Below are positions 47,324 through 57,500 of a stretch of 64,000 nt of DNA, piece after piece. The position numbers and the translations under genes were made by a program. Under the pieces are notes generated by a model. The model was not told where the DNA came from. It ran no database searches and saw only the letters and a list, made by a program, of their open reading frames with translations. The stretch spans positions 59,220 to 123,219 of the forward strand of contig NZ_CAKMHQ010000029.1 of the NCBI RefSeq assembly GCF_927312905.1, written 5' to 3'. Origin of the DNA: Candidatus Nitrotoga sp. 1052. Its GTDB lineage: Bacteria > Pseudomonadota > Gammaproteobacteria > Burkholderiales > Gallionellaceae. Position 1 is the stretch's first letter. Each line of letters begins with the position of its first letter.

Positions 47324-48394
47324 ATGGAGCAATCATTTCAAAGAGTAAAAATGCTTATGGCCGAAACCTTTTTACCTACCTTTGAACACCTCGCCACTGC
47401 AGTAATTCTACTGGATGGGCAGTCGCATATCGCTTACCTCAATCCGGCTGCGGAAAACCTGTTTGCCTTAAGCAGCAAAAGTCTGATCGGCCATTCGGTG
47501 CAGCATGTTTTCACCCACACTGAGCAACTTGATGCTGCAATGCAGCATGCACTAACCAATAACGCCAGCTATATTGAACATGACCTTACGTTGGGTATAC
47601 CTCCACATGGCAAGCTGCATTTGCGCTGCACCGCCACGCCACTACAATTAAACAAATATTTGCTACTTGAATTTCATACTATTGATCGTCCGCTAAAGTT
47701 AGCGCGCGAAGAACAGATGCTAGACCAGACTCAAGCTAACCGTCTTCTGTTACGCAATCTGGCACATGAAATCAAGAACCCTTTGGGTGGCATACGAGGC
47801 GCCGCACAACTACTGGAACATGAATTGGAGAAACCCGGCCTGCGTGAATACACCCAAGTCGTCATTCAGGAAACCGACCGTTTGGTTTCACTAATGGAAA
47901 AACTGCTCACCCCGCAACATAAGCCCAATTTTAGCTCCCTCAACATTCACGAAGTTCTTGAACGCGTGCGTAGCGTAGTTTTAGCTGAATTCCCAGAAAA
48001 TATGTCTATCCAGCGCGACTACGACATCAGCCTGCCAGTGCTAATGGGCGACAAGGAACAACTTATTCAGACAATCCTGAATCTCGTGCGTAATGCTGCG
48101 CAGGCCATGCAGGGACAAGGTAATATTGTGCTACGCACACGCATCTCACGCCAAGTAACATTGATGAAAAAACGCCATCGCTTGGCGGTAATCGTTCAGG
48201 TCATCGACAATGGCCCTGGCATCCCCGTACATTTGCACGACAAGATATTTTATCCACTGGTCTCTGGCCGTGACAATGGACATGGCCTGGGACTGACCCT
48301 GGCGCAAGATTTTGTCAGCCAACATGAAGGCAGCATAGAGTTTGACAGTGAGCCGGGACGTACCTGCTTCTCTGTAATGCTGCCGCTAAAATAA
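47324..48394 (+). CDS. ntrB: Nitrogen regulation histidine kinase NtrB (GlnL)
   Basis: A 356-residue soluble kinase: PAS domain (about 15-120; VILLDGQSHIAYLNPAAENL), HisKA with the phosphorylated His in NLAHEIKNPLGGIRGAAQLL and HATPase_c with VIDNGPGIP and GHGLGLTLAQDFV. It phosphorylates NtrC under nitrogen limitation, controlled by PII. Alternative starts ATG 47351 or 47357 have AAAGAG upstream. ntrC follows after 22 bases (or overlaps closely if its GTG is used). Confidence 0.95.
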   Translation: MEQSFQRVKMLMAETFLPTFEHLATAVILLDGQSHIAYLNPAAENLFALSSKSLIGHSVQHVFTHTEQLDAAMQHALTNNASYIEHDLTLGIPPHGKLHLRCTATPLQLNKYLLLEFHTIDRPLKLAREEQMLDQTQANRLLLRNLAHEIKNPLGGIRGAAQLLEHELEKPGLREYTQVVIQETDRLVSLMEKLLTPQHKPNFSSLNIHEVLERVRSVVLAEFPENMSIQRDYDISLPVLMGDKEQLIQTILNLVRNAAQAMQGQGNIVLRTRISRQVTLMKKRHRLAVIVQVIDNGPGIPVHLHDKIFYPLVSGRDNGHGLGLTLAQDFVSQHEGSIEFDSEPGRTCFSVMLPLK

Positions 48395-48416
48395 AGTGAA
48401 CAAAATGGGAACCAAT

Positions 48417-49814
48417 ATGAAACCTGTTTGGATCATTGATGATGACCGCTCCATACGCTGGGTCCTGGAAAAAGCCTTGACACGTTCGGACATCAACTTT
48501 ACAAGCTTCGCCTCGGCCGATGAAGCATTAGCCGCGCTGCAGCACGGCACACCGCAAGTTGTCATCAGCGATATCCGGATGCCCGGCAGCTCTGGGCTGG
48601 ATCTTTTGCAAAAAATAAGAGAAGGAATTCCGAGTTTGCCAGTCATTATCATGACTGCTTATTCTGATCTGGAAAGCGCGGTGTCTGCATTTCAAGGTGG
48701 AGCATTTGAGTATCTGCCCAAGCCGTTTGACGTCGACCAGGCTGTCGCATTAATACGCCGCGCGCTGGAACAAAGCCTGCGCGCTGATGCACCTGCAGAA
48801 GAGCAACCAGACGCACCTGCACCTGATATCCTGGGGCAAGCACCAGCGATGCAGGAAGTGTTCCGCGCTATTGGACGGCTCGCACACTCCCATGCAACTG
48901 TGATCATCAACGGCGAATCCGGTACCGGCAAGGAGCTGGTAGCACATGCTCTGCATCGCCACAGTCCGCGCGCCAACGAACCCTTCATCGCCATTAACAC
49001 TGCGGCTATTCCAAAAGATTTGCTCGAATCCGAATTGTTTGGCCATGAACGCGGTGCATTTACCGGCGCGGCCACTGCCCGCCGCGGCCGTTTTGAGCAA
49101 GCCGAAGGGGGCACACTGTTTCTTGACGAAATCGGCGACATGCCGGCGGAGCTGCAGACACGTTTATTGCGCGTGCTGTCGGACAAAAATTATTACCGCG
49201 TTGGTGGGCATCAGCCGATTAAAACTAATGTACGCATTATTGCCGCCACGCACCAGAATCTTGATGAGAGGGTAAAAGAAGGTTTATTTCGTGAAGATTT
49301 ATTTCACCGCCTCAACGTCATCCGTTTGCGTCTTCCACCGCTACGTGAAAGGCGCGTGGATATCCCCTTGTTGGCGAAATATTTTTTGCAGAAAAAAGCA
49401 GGTGAACTTGCTGTCGAACAAAAGACCTTCAGCGAGGACACACTGAATTATCTTGCAACACAGAATTTTCCCGGCAATGTGCGGCAACTGGAAAACCTTT
49501 GTCACTGGCTCACTGTAATGACACCATCACAACAGATAGAAATTGCCGACCTGCCACTCGAGTGGCGCGAGGCATCCGCCGTTACTGACGCCCCGTCCGA
49601 CGATTGGCGGTACGAATTGGGTCTACAGGTCGCGCTTGCATTGCAACGTGGCGATCAAAATATACTAGGCAGTTTAAGCCAGCAGTTCGAACGCACACTT
49701 ATCACCCAGGCACTGAAACACACCGATGGCAGGCGCATAGAAGCCGCTACCCTCTTGGGCATGGGGCGTAACACGATGACACGCAAGATTCAGGAATTTG
49801 GATTGGATAAGTAA
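48417..49814 (+). CDS. ntrC: Nitrogen regulator NtrC (NR-I), sigma54 activator
   Basis: A 465-residue bacterial enhancer-binding protein. Receiver (about 1-115; WIIDDDRSIRWVLEKAL and phospho-Asp in VVISDIRMPGSSG), AAA+ domain (about 140-370) with Walker A GESGTGKE, the sigma54-contacting GAFTGA loop and GTLFLDEIGDMP, and a Fis-type helix-turn-helix at the end (ATLLGMGRNTMTRKI). ATG 48417 follows GGGA at seven bases; GTG 48396 is a longer alternative. Located behind the nitrite operon, it probably activates it with sigma54, though no good sigma54 site was found upstream of cobA. Confidence 0.96.
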   Translation: MKPVWIIDDDRSIRWVLEKALTRSDINFTSFASADEALAALQHGTPQVVISDIRMPGSSGLDLLQKIREGIPSLPVIIMTAYSDLESAVSAFQGGAFEYLPKPFDVDQAVALIRRALEQSLRADAPAEEQPDAPAPDILGQAPAMQEVFRAIGRLAHSHATVIINGESGTGKELVAHALHRHSPRANEPFIAINTAAIPKDLLESELFGHERGAFTGAATARRGRFEQAEGGTLFLDEIGDMPAELQTRLLRVLSDKNYYRVGGHQPIKTNVRIIAATHQNLDERVKEGLFREDLFHRLNVIRLRLPPLRERRVDIPLLAKYFLQKKAGELAVEQKTFSEDTLNYLATQNFPGNVRQLENLCHWLTVMTPSQQIEIADLPLEWREASAVTDAPSDDWRYELGLQVALALQRGDQNILGSLSQQFERTLITQALKHTDGRRIEAATLLGMGRNTMTRKIQEFGLDK

Positions 49815-49996
49815 ATCTGGTGCACCAATAAATACGACAAGTGCTATGCCGATATGCATATTCCTATTTGATGACATACTACCCACAACATTACTTTGAC
49901 TGCGGAGTGCTTTATTTTAGCCGGTCAAAACACAGGCAATCAGCTTGTATTTCCAGGCCACCTAGGAACATATAAGATGAAAAATATGTTTAATAA

Positions 49997-50830
49997 ATGT
50001 TGTTATTGGAGAGTTACTTGAATATTCTTAACCGTAATAATGTTCATGTACAGGCCAATAATGGCCCAGTGCTACTATATGCCCATGGCTTTGGTTGCAA
50101 CCAGACTATGTGGAACCAGGTTACGCCCTACTTTGAGTCTACCCATCGTCAAGTGCTGTTTGACTATGTTGGCAGTGGCAAGTCCGATCTAGCATCGTTC
50201 GATGTGAAGCGTTATTCCAGTCTGCAAGGTTATGCACAGGATGTTTTGGATGTTTGTGACGCGCTGGGTTTAAGCAATGGGGTGACGTTTGTAGGGCATT
50301 CGGTGAGCTGCAGCGTAGGTTTGCTGGCTTCTATTGCACGACCAGAACTATTTGATCGCTTGGTGCTGCTCGGTCCTTCCCCCTGTTTTTTGAATCACCC
50401 CCCTGATTACCTAGGAGGCTTTGAGCGCGAAGATCTAGAGGGTCTGTTATCCCTGATGGATCAGAACTATATAGGTTGGGCTAACTATCTGGCTCCGGTG
50501 GTCTCGGGTGAGACAGAAGCAGGAGCATTGACAGGTGAATTGTCGGACAGTTTTTGCTCCACAGATCCCACGGTTGCCAGAGTATTTGCGCAAACCACAT
50601 TTTTCTCCGATAACCGGGCCGACCTACCACTGGTGTCGCGCCCCTGTTTGATTCTTCAGCACCGTGAAGACGCATTGGCGCCACTTGGAGTCGGCGAGTA
50701 TATGCATGCCCATTTGCAAGGTAGCACGCTTAAGGTGTTGGATGTGGTTGGGCATTGTGGACATATGAGTCAGCCATTTTTGGTGGCGGAAGCCATGCGT
50801 AATTATTTTAATAATCTATCCTTGCCTTAA
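49997..50830 (+). CDS. RsbQ-type alpha/beta hydrolase
   Basis: A 277-residue alpha/beta hydrolase very close to Bacillus RsbQ by eye: YAHGFGCNQTMWNQVTPYFE, VLFDYVGSGKSDL, GYAQDVLDVCDALGL, GPSPCFLNHPPDYLGGFE, MDQNYIGWANYLAP and FCSTDPTVARVFAQTTFFSD align with it. Nucleophile is Ser102 in VGHSVSCS; the Asp and His of the triad lie in HREDALAP and VGHCGHMSQP. RsbQ makes or modifies a small hydrophobic cofactor for the PAS domain of RsbP; plant KAI2/D14 receptors are homologues. Here it is followed after 18 bases by a PAS-GGDEF gene. ATG 49997 is called, but TTG 50018 behind GGAGAG is a good alternative. Confidence 0.9.
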   Translation: MLLLESYLNILNRNNVHVQANNGPVLLYAHGFGCNQTMWNQVTPYFESTHRQVLFDYVGSGKSDLASFDVKRYSSLQGYAQDVLDVCDALGLSNGVTFVGHSVSCSVGLLASIARPELFDRLVLLGPSPCFLNHPPDYLGGFEREDLEGLLSLMDQNYIGWANYLAPVVSGETEAGALTGELSDSFCSTDPTVARVFAQTTFFSDNRADLPLVSRPCLILQHREDALAPLGVGEYMHAHLQGSTLKVLDVVGHCGHMSQPFLVAEAMRNYFNNLSLP

Positions 50831-50848
50831 CAAGGCTATTTATATTTT

Positions 50849-51820
50849 ATGGATCAGCTGAACCAGCTACCTTGCCCAGTTCTAGTCACTGACAGGATGG
50901 GTAAAATACTAGCCGCCAACATTGATTTGTTAGCGATAGTGGGAGGATCAGCAGAACAATGGCAGCAAAAATCGATGGACAAGCTGTTTCCACTTGCCAG
51001 CCGTATTTTTTTGCAAACCCATGTCTGGCCGATGTTGCTTCGACAGGAAAGTGTGAGGGAATTGTATTTACATCTGAACGATTCCAACAACCAGCGCATT
51101 CCCATGATGATGAACTGCCAGATGGGGCAGTTTGAGGGGGCTGATAGTTACTACTGGGTTTTTTTTGTAGCGTTACAGCGCAGCCTCTTCGAGGCAGAAT
51201 TATTGCAAGCGCGTGGCGATGCACAACGTATGGCAGCCAGCTTAGCCCAGTCCCATAAAGAGCTTAAGGAATTGCATAGCCAATTATCTCAGCGCACCCA
51301 TATGGTTGAAACTGCAAATATTGAACTCACAGAACTCAGTCAAACCGATCCATTGACAGGCATGGCTAACCGTCGTGCACTGGCAATTGCCATTACGCAT
51401 TGGCAGTCACAGGTAACGGACGGCGCTCATGCTTCTTTGCTGCTGGTAGATGTGGACCATTTCAAAGCGGTCAATGACCAATATGGCCATGACGAGGGAG
51501 ATTGCGTACTTACTGCTTTGGCACGTCAATTGCAAGCGAGCATGCGCGTGAGTGATCTGGCCGTGCGCTACGGCGGCGAAGAGTTTGCCCTTTGGCTGCC
51601 GTTTGCTGATCATACTGGTGCCGAGTGTACCGCTCAACGGGTACATGACCATGTACGAGAGGTGAAGGTTGCAGGCAATTCAATCACGGTCAGTATCGGT
51701 GTGGCTACTTCATCGGACGCGCGCAGCCCAGAACTACTGCAGCAATTGATAAAGCACTCTGACGAAGCAGTGTACCAAGCCAAGGCTTCTGGTCGCAATC
51801 GCACTGTACACTTCGAATAG
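50849..51820 (+). CDS. PAS-GGDEF diguanylate cyclase, probable RsbQ partner
   Basis: A 323-residue cytoplasmic protein: a PAS domain (about 1-115; LPCPVLVTDRMGKILAAN), a coiled coil (about 120-160) and a GGDEF domain (about 163-320) with the active-site RYGGEEF and an RxxD inhibition-site motif (RVSD) just upstream. It should make c-di-GMP. The gene follows the RsbQ-type hydrolase after 18 bases with no promoter space, so the hydrolase probably controls this PAS domain the way RsbQ controls RsbP. Confidence 0.92.
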   Translation: MDQLNQLPCPVLVTDRMGKILAANIDLLAIVGGSAEQWQQKSMDKLFPLASRIFLQTHVWPMLLRQESVRELYLHLNDSNNQRIPMMMNCQMGQFEGADSYYWVFFVALQRSLFEAELLQARGDAQRMAASLAQSHKELKELHSQLSQRTHMVETANIELTELSQTDPLTGMANRRALAIAITHWQSQVTDGAHASLLLVDVDHFKAVNDQYGHDEGDCVLTALARQLQASMRVSDLAVRYGGEEFALWLPFADHTGAECTAQRVHDHVREVKVAGNSITVSIGVATSSDARSPELLQQLIKHSDEAVYQAKASGRNRTVHFE

Positions 51821-52136
51821 CCAGAGCCTGAGGTGGCTTTTATAATTTTATATGACTTGGTTATCCCGTTATCTAGACCGAAGATGCATGCGTCTTGGTA
51901 GAATTTTAAGTTTTGGCGGCAATAATTTTTTCTACGGTGTAGCAGGCCAGCGACTACCATCAATGCACAGGAGGCAATGAGTGCTTTCACTTGAGTTGAT
52001 GCAGCGTGTGTGGCGACACAACCCAGTACATGTTCTCTAGTCAGCGCGCTAAATTGGCTGATTCCGGTCGCGCCAGCATCAACGCGTTGAATAGCGATCA
52101 TTTCATCGGATCAGCTTAGCAGGAGGATGCGACAGA
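51821..52136. other. Intergenic region between convergent genes, 316 bases
   Basis: Lies between the PAS-GGDEF gene and the convergent MFS gene. A minus-strand frame (about 51840-52101) encodes a peptide MIAIQRVDAGATGISQF... without a recognisable domain and runs on into the antisense of the cyclase gene; not called. No standard terminator was recognised. Confidence 0.35.
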
Positions 52137-53354
52137 TCAGCGCTTTTGGTCTGGCCGCAAGAATACGAACACCGTCAGTGCGGTAAAGGCGAGACACGCG
52201 GCCACAAGGAAAGCGCTGGACGGATGCATCAACCACAACGCCCCAGCTATTAGCGATGCAGGCAGGTAGATAAGGCCGGTCACAAAATTGTAGACACCGA
52301 TCGCAGACGCGCGCCGCTCCAATTCGATGTCTGCTATAAACGCCTTGCTTTGGGCTTCGTCGATCGCATAAAACACGCCATAAATGATGAACAGAACAAT
52401 GACCTGCCATTGTGTGGTCGCGAATGCGAAGCCGAGGCTCATCAACAGATAGATCAGATAGCCCAGCATTATTATCCGCGCCCTCCCAAAACTATCCCCA
52501 AGTTTGCCTATCAGCGGTGATGCAACAACGAATGCAATATTGAACAAGGCGTAAAGCAACACGATATTCTTGACTGAAAAACCGACGCTGTGTGCACGTA
52601 ACAGTAGAAAGCCGAAACTGAAATAGGCCAGCGAAAAGATTCCTGCTGCGACGAGATAGCGCTTGAATTCAGGGCTGAGGATTTTCCATGTTTCGAACAT
52701 ATTCTCACGTGGGTGCTGAACCCCTGGCTGATCCTTGATGAGACTCAAGACCACGATGCCGAGTAAGGCAGGAATGAGCGCTACCCAGAACAGTATTTGA
52801 AACGTAGAGGCCCCGTCCCCAAGCCACGAAAGCAGACCGTACGCCACAAGCGGGCCAAGAACGGCTCCGGACTTGTCGAGAGCCTTGTGTACTCCGAACG
52901 AATATCCCCTTGTGTCTTTGTCGGATACTGCCGAAAGCCAGGCATCTCGTGGCGGCCCGCGGAATCCCTTGCCCAGCCGCTCGATGACACGAAATATACC
53001 GAGTCCCACGACCGAACTGGTGATTAACAAAATGATTTTAGCCAGCGTGGAGAAACCATATCCGGCCAGAGCGAAGACTTTGCGTTTTCCGGTTCGATCT
53101 GACAACCAGCCAGCTAAGTAATTCAACGAGGATGCGGACAAATCGGCAAATCCCTCGATCATGCCAAGCAAAGCGGCTGATGCCCCTGCGATGGTTGTAA
53201 AAAAAATCGCGAAAACGGAAAAAATCATCTCGGAGCTAAGGTCAGTCAAAAAGCTCACTAGACCCAGCTTGAGTACGTCTGGATGCAAACCAAACTTGTT
53301 GTCTGCCTGTTCAGGTGACATCATGTCCTTATTATGGTCGCGCTCGGAGTTCAT
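52137..53354 (-). CDS. MFS transporter
   Basis: A 405-residue major facilitator with 12 hydrophobic segments. MFS signatures are visible: the loop 2-3 motif as GWLSDRTGKRKVFALAGYG and, in the second half, PLIGKLGDSFGRARIIMLGY. A characteristic feature is VIERLGKGFRGPPRDAWLSA, seen in a subgroup of uncharacterised proteobacterial exporters. Substrate unknown. Transcribed alone. Confidence 0.88.
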   Translation of the reverse strand: MNSERDHNKDMMSPEQADNKFGLHPDVLKLGLVSFLTDLSSEMIFSVFAIFFTTIAGASAALLGMIEGFADLSASSLNYLAGWLSDRTGKRKVFALAGYGFSTLAKIILLITSSVVGLGIFRVIERLGKGFRGPPRDAWLSAVSDKDTRGYSFGVHKALDKSGAVLGPLVAYGLLSWLGDGASTFQILFWVALIPALLGIVVLSLIKDQPGVQHPRENMFETWKILSPEFKRYLVAAGIFSLAYFSFGFLLLRAHSVGFSVKNIVLLYALFNIAFVVASPLIGKLGDSFGRARIIMLGYLIYLLMSLGFAFATTQWQVIVLFIIYGVFYAIDEAQSKAFIADIELERRASAIGVYNFVTGLIYLPASLIAGALWLMHPSSAFLVAACLAFTALTVFVFLRPDQKR

Positions 53355-53593
53355 GGTCTGGATTTAGATCAATGGCACAACATTTTAAAAGCATTTAAAT
53401 ACTTAAGCGTCTGCATGGGACCAAACATGCAATTCCCCAATATTTGAAAATAACCTTGAATATGTAGAAATTCAAAATCAGTTTGATTACTCGAGTACCC
53501 TGCCTATTTCAGACACTAGAAAATCAAATGCTGCGCATTTTAATGAGGTCATGTTTAATTGGCACCGATTGATTGGCGCGAGCGGCTGTGGGC

Positions 53594-54196
53594 TCATTGT
53601 TTCCAGGCAAGAATCAAGGGTTTTTTTCTTGAAGTTGCGGCGGTTTCTCCGCTCGGTACGCCCACGATGATCGGCGCTACTGCGTCAAATTCTGCCGGAA
53701 TGTTGAGTTCTGCTTTCGCCTCTGGAGTGTTCAGCGCCTCAACAGAAGAGCCTATAACGCAACTGCCCAACCCGATGGCGCAGGCCGCTAACATCAGGTT
53801 CTCCGCCGCCAGCCAGCAGTCAGCTTCAACAAAATGGCCAGATGGTTTGGCGCAGATGACGATGAGCGTGCCTGCGTTATGGAAGATATTGAAATCCGGG
53901 TTGGAGAAAGTATCTATTGCATGGACATTTGTATGGTGGGTGCGATGCAATCTCTCGATGAAAAGAGGCTTGGCACGATCAGACAATTGTTTTAAAACCT
54001 GTCTGTTCTGCACCACGATAAATGCCCACGGCTCTTCATGCATGGCTGTGGGCGCGCGCACGGCGGCTTCCAGCAATTTTTGAATGGTGTTGCGGTCAAG
54101 TTCATTTGGCGCATAAGCGCGTACAGAACGCCGCGCAAGAATAGTCTCGAATATGTTTTTATGTGGTTTTTCGTTAGCAGATAAGGTCATGATCAT
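53594..54196 (-). CDS. Nitroreductase-family FMN oxidoreductase
   Basis: About 200 residues of a nitroreductase: N-terminal FMN-binding motif ILARRSVRAYAPNELD, AAVRAPTAMHEEPWAFIVVQ, and a C-terminal block with NLMLAACAIGLGSCVIGSS and PIIVGVPSGE. These are homodimeric NAD(P)H-dependent flavoenzymes acting on nitro compounds, quinones or flavins. The frame opens at 54232; starts at 54196 or 54190 give a more typical N-terminus, but none has a clear ribosome site. The 316 bases upstream to the kinase gene show no gene. Confidence 0.85.
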   Translation of the reverse strand: MIMTLSANEKPHKNIFETILARRSVRAYAPNELDRNTIQKLLEAAVRAPTAMHEEPWAFIVVQNRQVLKQLSDRAKPLFIERLHRTHHTNVHAIDTFSNPDFNIFHNAGTLIVICAKPSGHFVEADCWLAAENLMLAACAIGLGSCVIGSSVEALNTPEAKAELNIPAEFDAVAPIIVGVPSGETAATSRKKPLILAWKQ

Positions 54197-54512
54197 TAAT
54201 TCATGAGAGCAGGCATTACACAGTAGCATCAAATCATCGCAGCGTTAAGATGCATTCCTGATTGGAGTGAACTACTGATCTAGCTTTCACTTCATGGTGA
54301 GCCTCGCGCGAAGAAACGACGGCCCAAAAACCTTCCGCTGTTAACCGTGCCACGTCAAGTCGCTCGTGACCTCCTTTATGCTCAGCGAGAGCTTAACCGA
54401 GTGCCATGACATCCTGATCCCACTGCGAGCTTTATAAATTCACCAATAATCCGGCTCCTGCTCAGTTAGTGCGATTAAACCGACACTCGGGGAATCCTGG
54501 CAATTTCTGCAA

Positions 54513-57500
54513 TCACCATCTATAGGCGCGGATGGTGGCTTGCAGCTCGGACAATGACGCGTCTAGCTCCATAACTGCTTCTACCAACCCATGCTGCCCG
54601 ACGCTTTTCTCGACTATAGCAAGGGCCTGCATAGTGCGCTCTGCAACGAAGGTACCAACCATGCATTTCAGCGAGTGCGCGCTGTGGAGCACTGTATTGG
54701 CATCGCCCTGAGTGAGTGCCTCCTTGATGCGTTGCATATGTGGTGGGGTATCTGCCAAGAACAGACATACGATCTCTTCGAACAATTCGCGGTTGTCGTC
54801 CATTATCTGTCGCGTCTTGCTGAAATCGGCCACAGCCAACTGCACAGGAGGCATCACTTTCTTTTCAGTGTCTTCCTGAATGCATTGCGTCACACTATCC
54901 AGCTCACGCCACAACGCTTCGGTATCGATCGGTTTAGACAGGTAGCCATCCATACCGCGACGCAAACATTCCTCACGCACACCTTGCATCGCATGGGCGG
55001 TCATTGCCACGATGGGGATATGCGCACCGCTGGTTTGCTCTTTCTCGCGAATACGCCGGGTCGTCTCGTAACCGTTCATTTCCGGCATATCCACATCCAT
55101 AAGGATCGCATCGTACTGTCTGTTATGCCAGTGTAGCAGTGTCTCGATACCATTGTTCGCCACGGTCACTGTATGTCCCAATTTTTTAAGCAAAAGGACC
55201 ACGAGCTTCTGGTTCACCGCGTTGTCTTCCGCCAGCAGAAAATTCAGCTTGCGCCGCGTGTCGCGCAAAGCATGACGCATGATGAGTGGTTCCAATTGCT
55301 GTGGTGGTTCGACCAGTGCGGCCATGATAGACTCCTGCAAGTTAGACTCTGACAGCGGTTTCATCATGTAACCAGGAATGCCTAATTCGCGGAATTGCGC
55401 AGTATGTTGATTTTGTGCCAGAGCATTGGCAGCGATTGCGGGCATGACAAGAATAAAGTGGAACGAGCTACCTTTGCCCAACTCGCTTTCCAATCCGATC
55501 TTTCCCCCCATCAATCCAATAAGCTGCGCGGAGATGGTCAACCCCAAGCCGGTGCCGCCATATTTGCGTGTGGTTGTTGTGTCAGCCTGAGAGAATGACT
55601 TGAAGATGGTTTTGAATTTATCACGTGGAATGCCGGTGCCAGTATCGCGCACGTTGAAGCGCAGATTGGCGTGCTTGTCCCGTACATTGTCCAGGCGTTG
55701 TACTGCCACTTCAATCTCACCAGACTCAGTAAATTTTATGGCATTGCCCACTAGGTTGACGATCACCTGACGCAAACGGCCGGGGTCGCCAAGCACACGG
55801 TGTGGCACATCGGGTGCGACATTCAGCAACAATGTCAGTTTCTTCTGGTGCGCACGCACAGCAAACGACTTCATTGTGTTGTGCAATAATTGCTCTAGCG
55901 AGAATTCGACTATCTCGATGTTCATCTTACCCGATTCGATCTTGGAAAAATCCAGGATATCGTTGATGATATGCATAAGCTCGTCAGCAGACGATTTGAC
56001 CAAGCTTAGGTACTCTCGCTGCTCATGGCTTAATTCGGTACCCAGCGCTAATTCGGTCATGCCGATGATGCCGTTCATAGGCGTGCGTATCTCGTGACTC
56101 ATATTGGCCAAAAATTGGCCTTTGACCTTGTTCGCTTGTTCCGCGACGTTCTTCGCCTGCCGTAATTTTTCCTCACTCTTTTTGCGCTCAGTTATGTCCT
56201 GGAACGCCACAACCACACTTTCGACCACGCCATCGCGCATGATTGTTTGCGACGAAAATTCGACCGGAAATACTGTTCCATCTTTGCGCACGAAATACTG
56301 ATCATCGCAGTGTGAACCAACTTTATTTTTCGTCTCCAATGTAGGATGGCAATCCTGACCTAACAACAGATAGCGGTCAGTCGTTTGTTTGTATAAAATT
56401 TCATTCACAGGCTTACTAATAAATTCTGCGCGCGTCCATCCTAACAACCTCTCCGCCTCTGAGTTCATGTAGGTGCATCGCCCATTTATGTCCTGTACAT
56501 ACAAACCTTCACCCAAAGTTTCGCTGATGTACTCGTAAAATGCCCTTTGCTCCTGCAGCTTTAGTTCGATCTCCTTACGAGCAGTGATGTCAGTGCGGAT
56601 GGAAATATAGCGGACAGGGTGCCCCTGGTCATTCATGAACGGAACAATGGTGGAGTCTACCCAATAGTGAATGCCATCTTTACGACGGTTTTTCACTTCA
56701 CCATGCCAAATTTTGCCGCAACCAATGGTCTTCCACATTTCCCTAAAGAATTCGTAGGGATGGTAGCCTGAATTCAAGACGCGATGATCTTGCCCTATCA
56801 ATTCTTCGTTACTGTATTGACTGAGCTCGCTGAACTTATTGTTGGCATAGATGATTTTGCCGTTTGGGTCGGTCATGCTCACGATGGCGTGCTGATCCAG
56901 GGCGTATTTTTGGAATTCCAGTTCACTCAGCGTTTCTCTGAGGCGATCATAGGCCATACGTAAATTATTTTCTGCTTCCTGACGCAAGCTGATGTCATGA
57001 AACGACACTAGCGCTCCAGTTAATTTCCCTCCCACTATAATTGGACGCGCGAGATAATCGATCGGAAAAAATTTTCTATCACGGTTGAGATAATGACCGC
57101 TGCCGTCAATCGATTCCCCGTTCCGAATCACACTTAGCTGCGGACTAATTTCGGCGGGAAATAAAGAACCATCCGGAAGATGGTGTTGCACGATTTCATG
57201 AACCGGGCGTCCGATCAGCTCCTTCTCTTGCCAGCCCAGTAGCTTCTCGGCTGTCGCATTCATGAAAGTGAGCCTCCCCTCCAGATCGGTGGCGTACACG
57301 CCATCACTCAAGGTGTTCAGCAAAATCCGCGTTGTCTCGGCGTTCTGAATACGCATACGGTCGTTCACAGCATTCAGCTCTGTGGTGCTCATCAACAGGG
57401 CGTTCTGCAGCAGGCGTTGCTCTTTGTCCACATCATGATAATAACTATCGATGATCTCCAGAAATGACAGTAACCTCGCATCAGGTTGAAAGTCTTTGCC

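Noticed and set aside
48692..49186. 164-codon minus-strand frame inside ntrC
   Set aside because: Antisense shadow of the conserved AAA+ domain, Ser/Ala/Arg-rich and without any motif.
51634..52101. 155-codon minus-strand frame overlapping the PAS-GGDEF gene
   Set aside because: More than a third is antisense to the GGDEF domain and the remainder shows no recognisable family.
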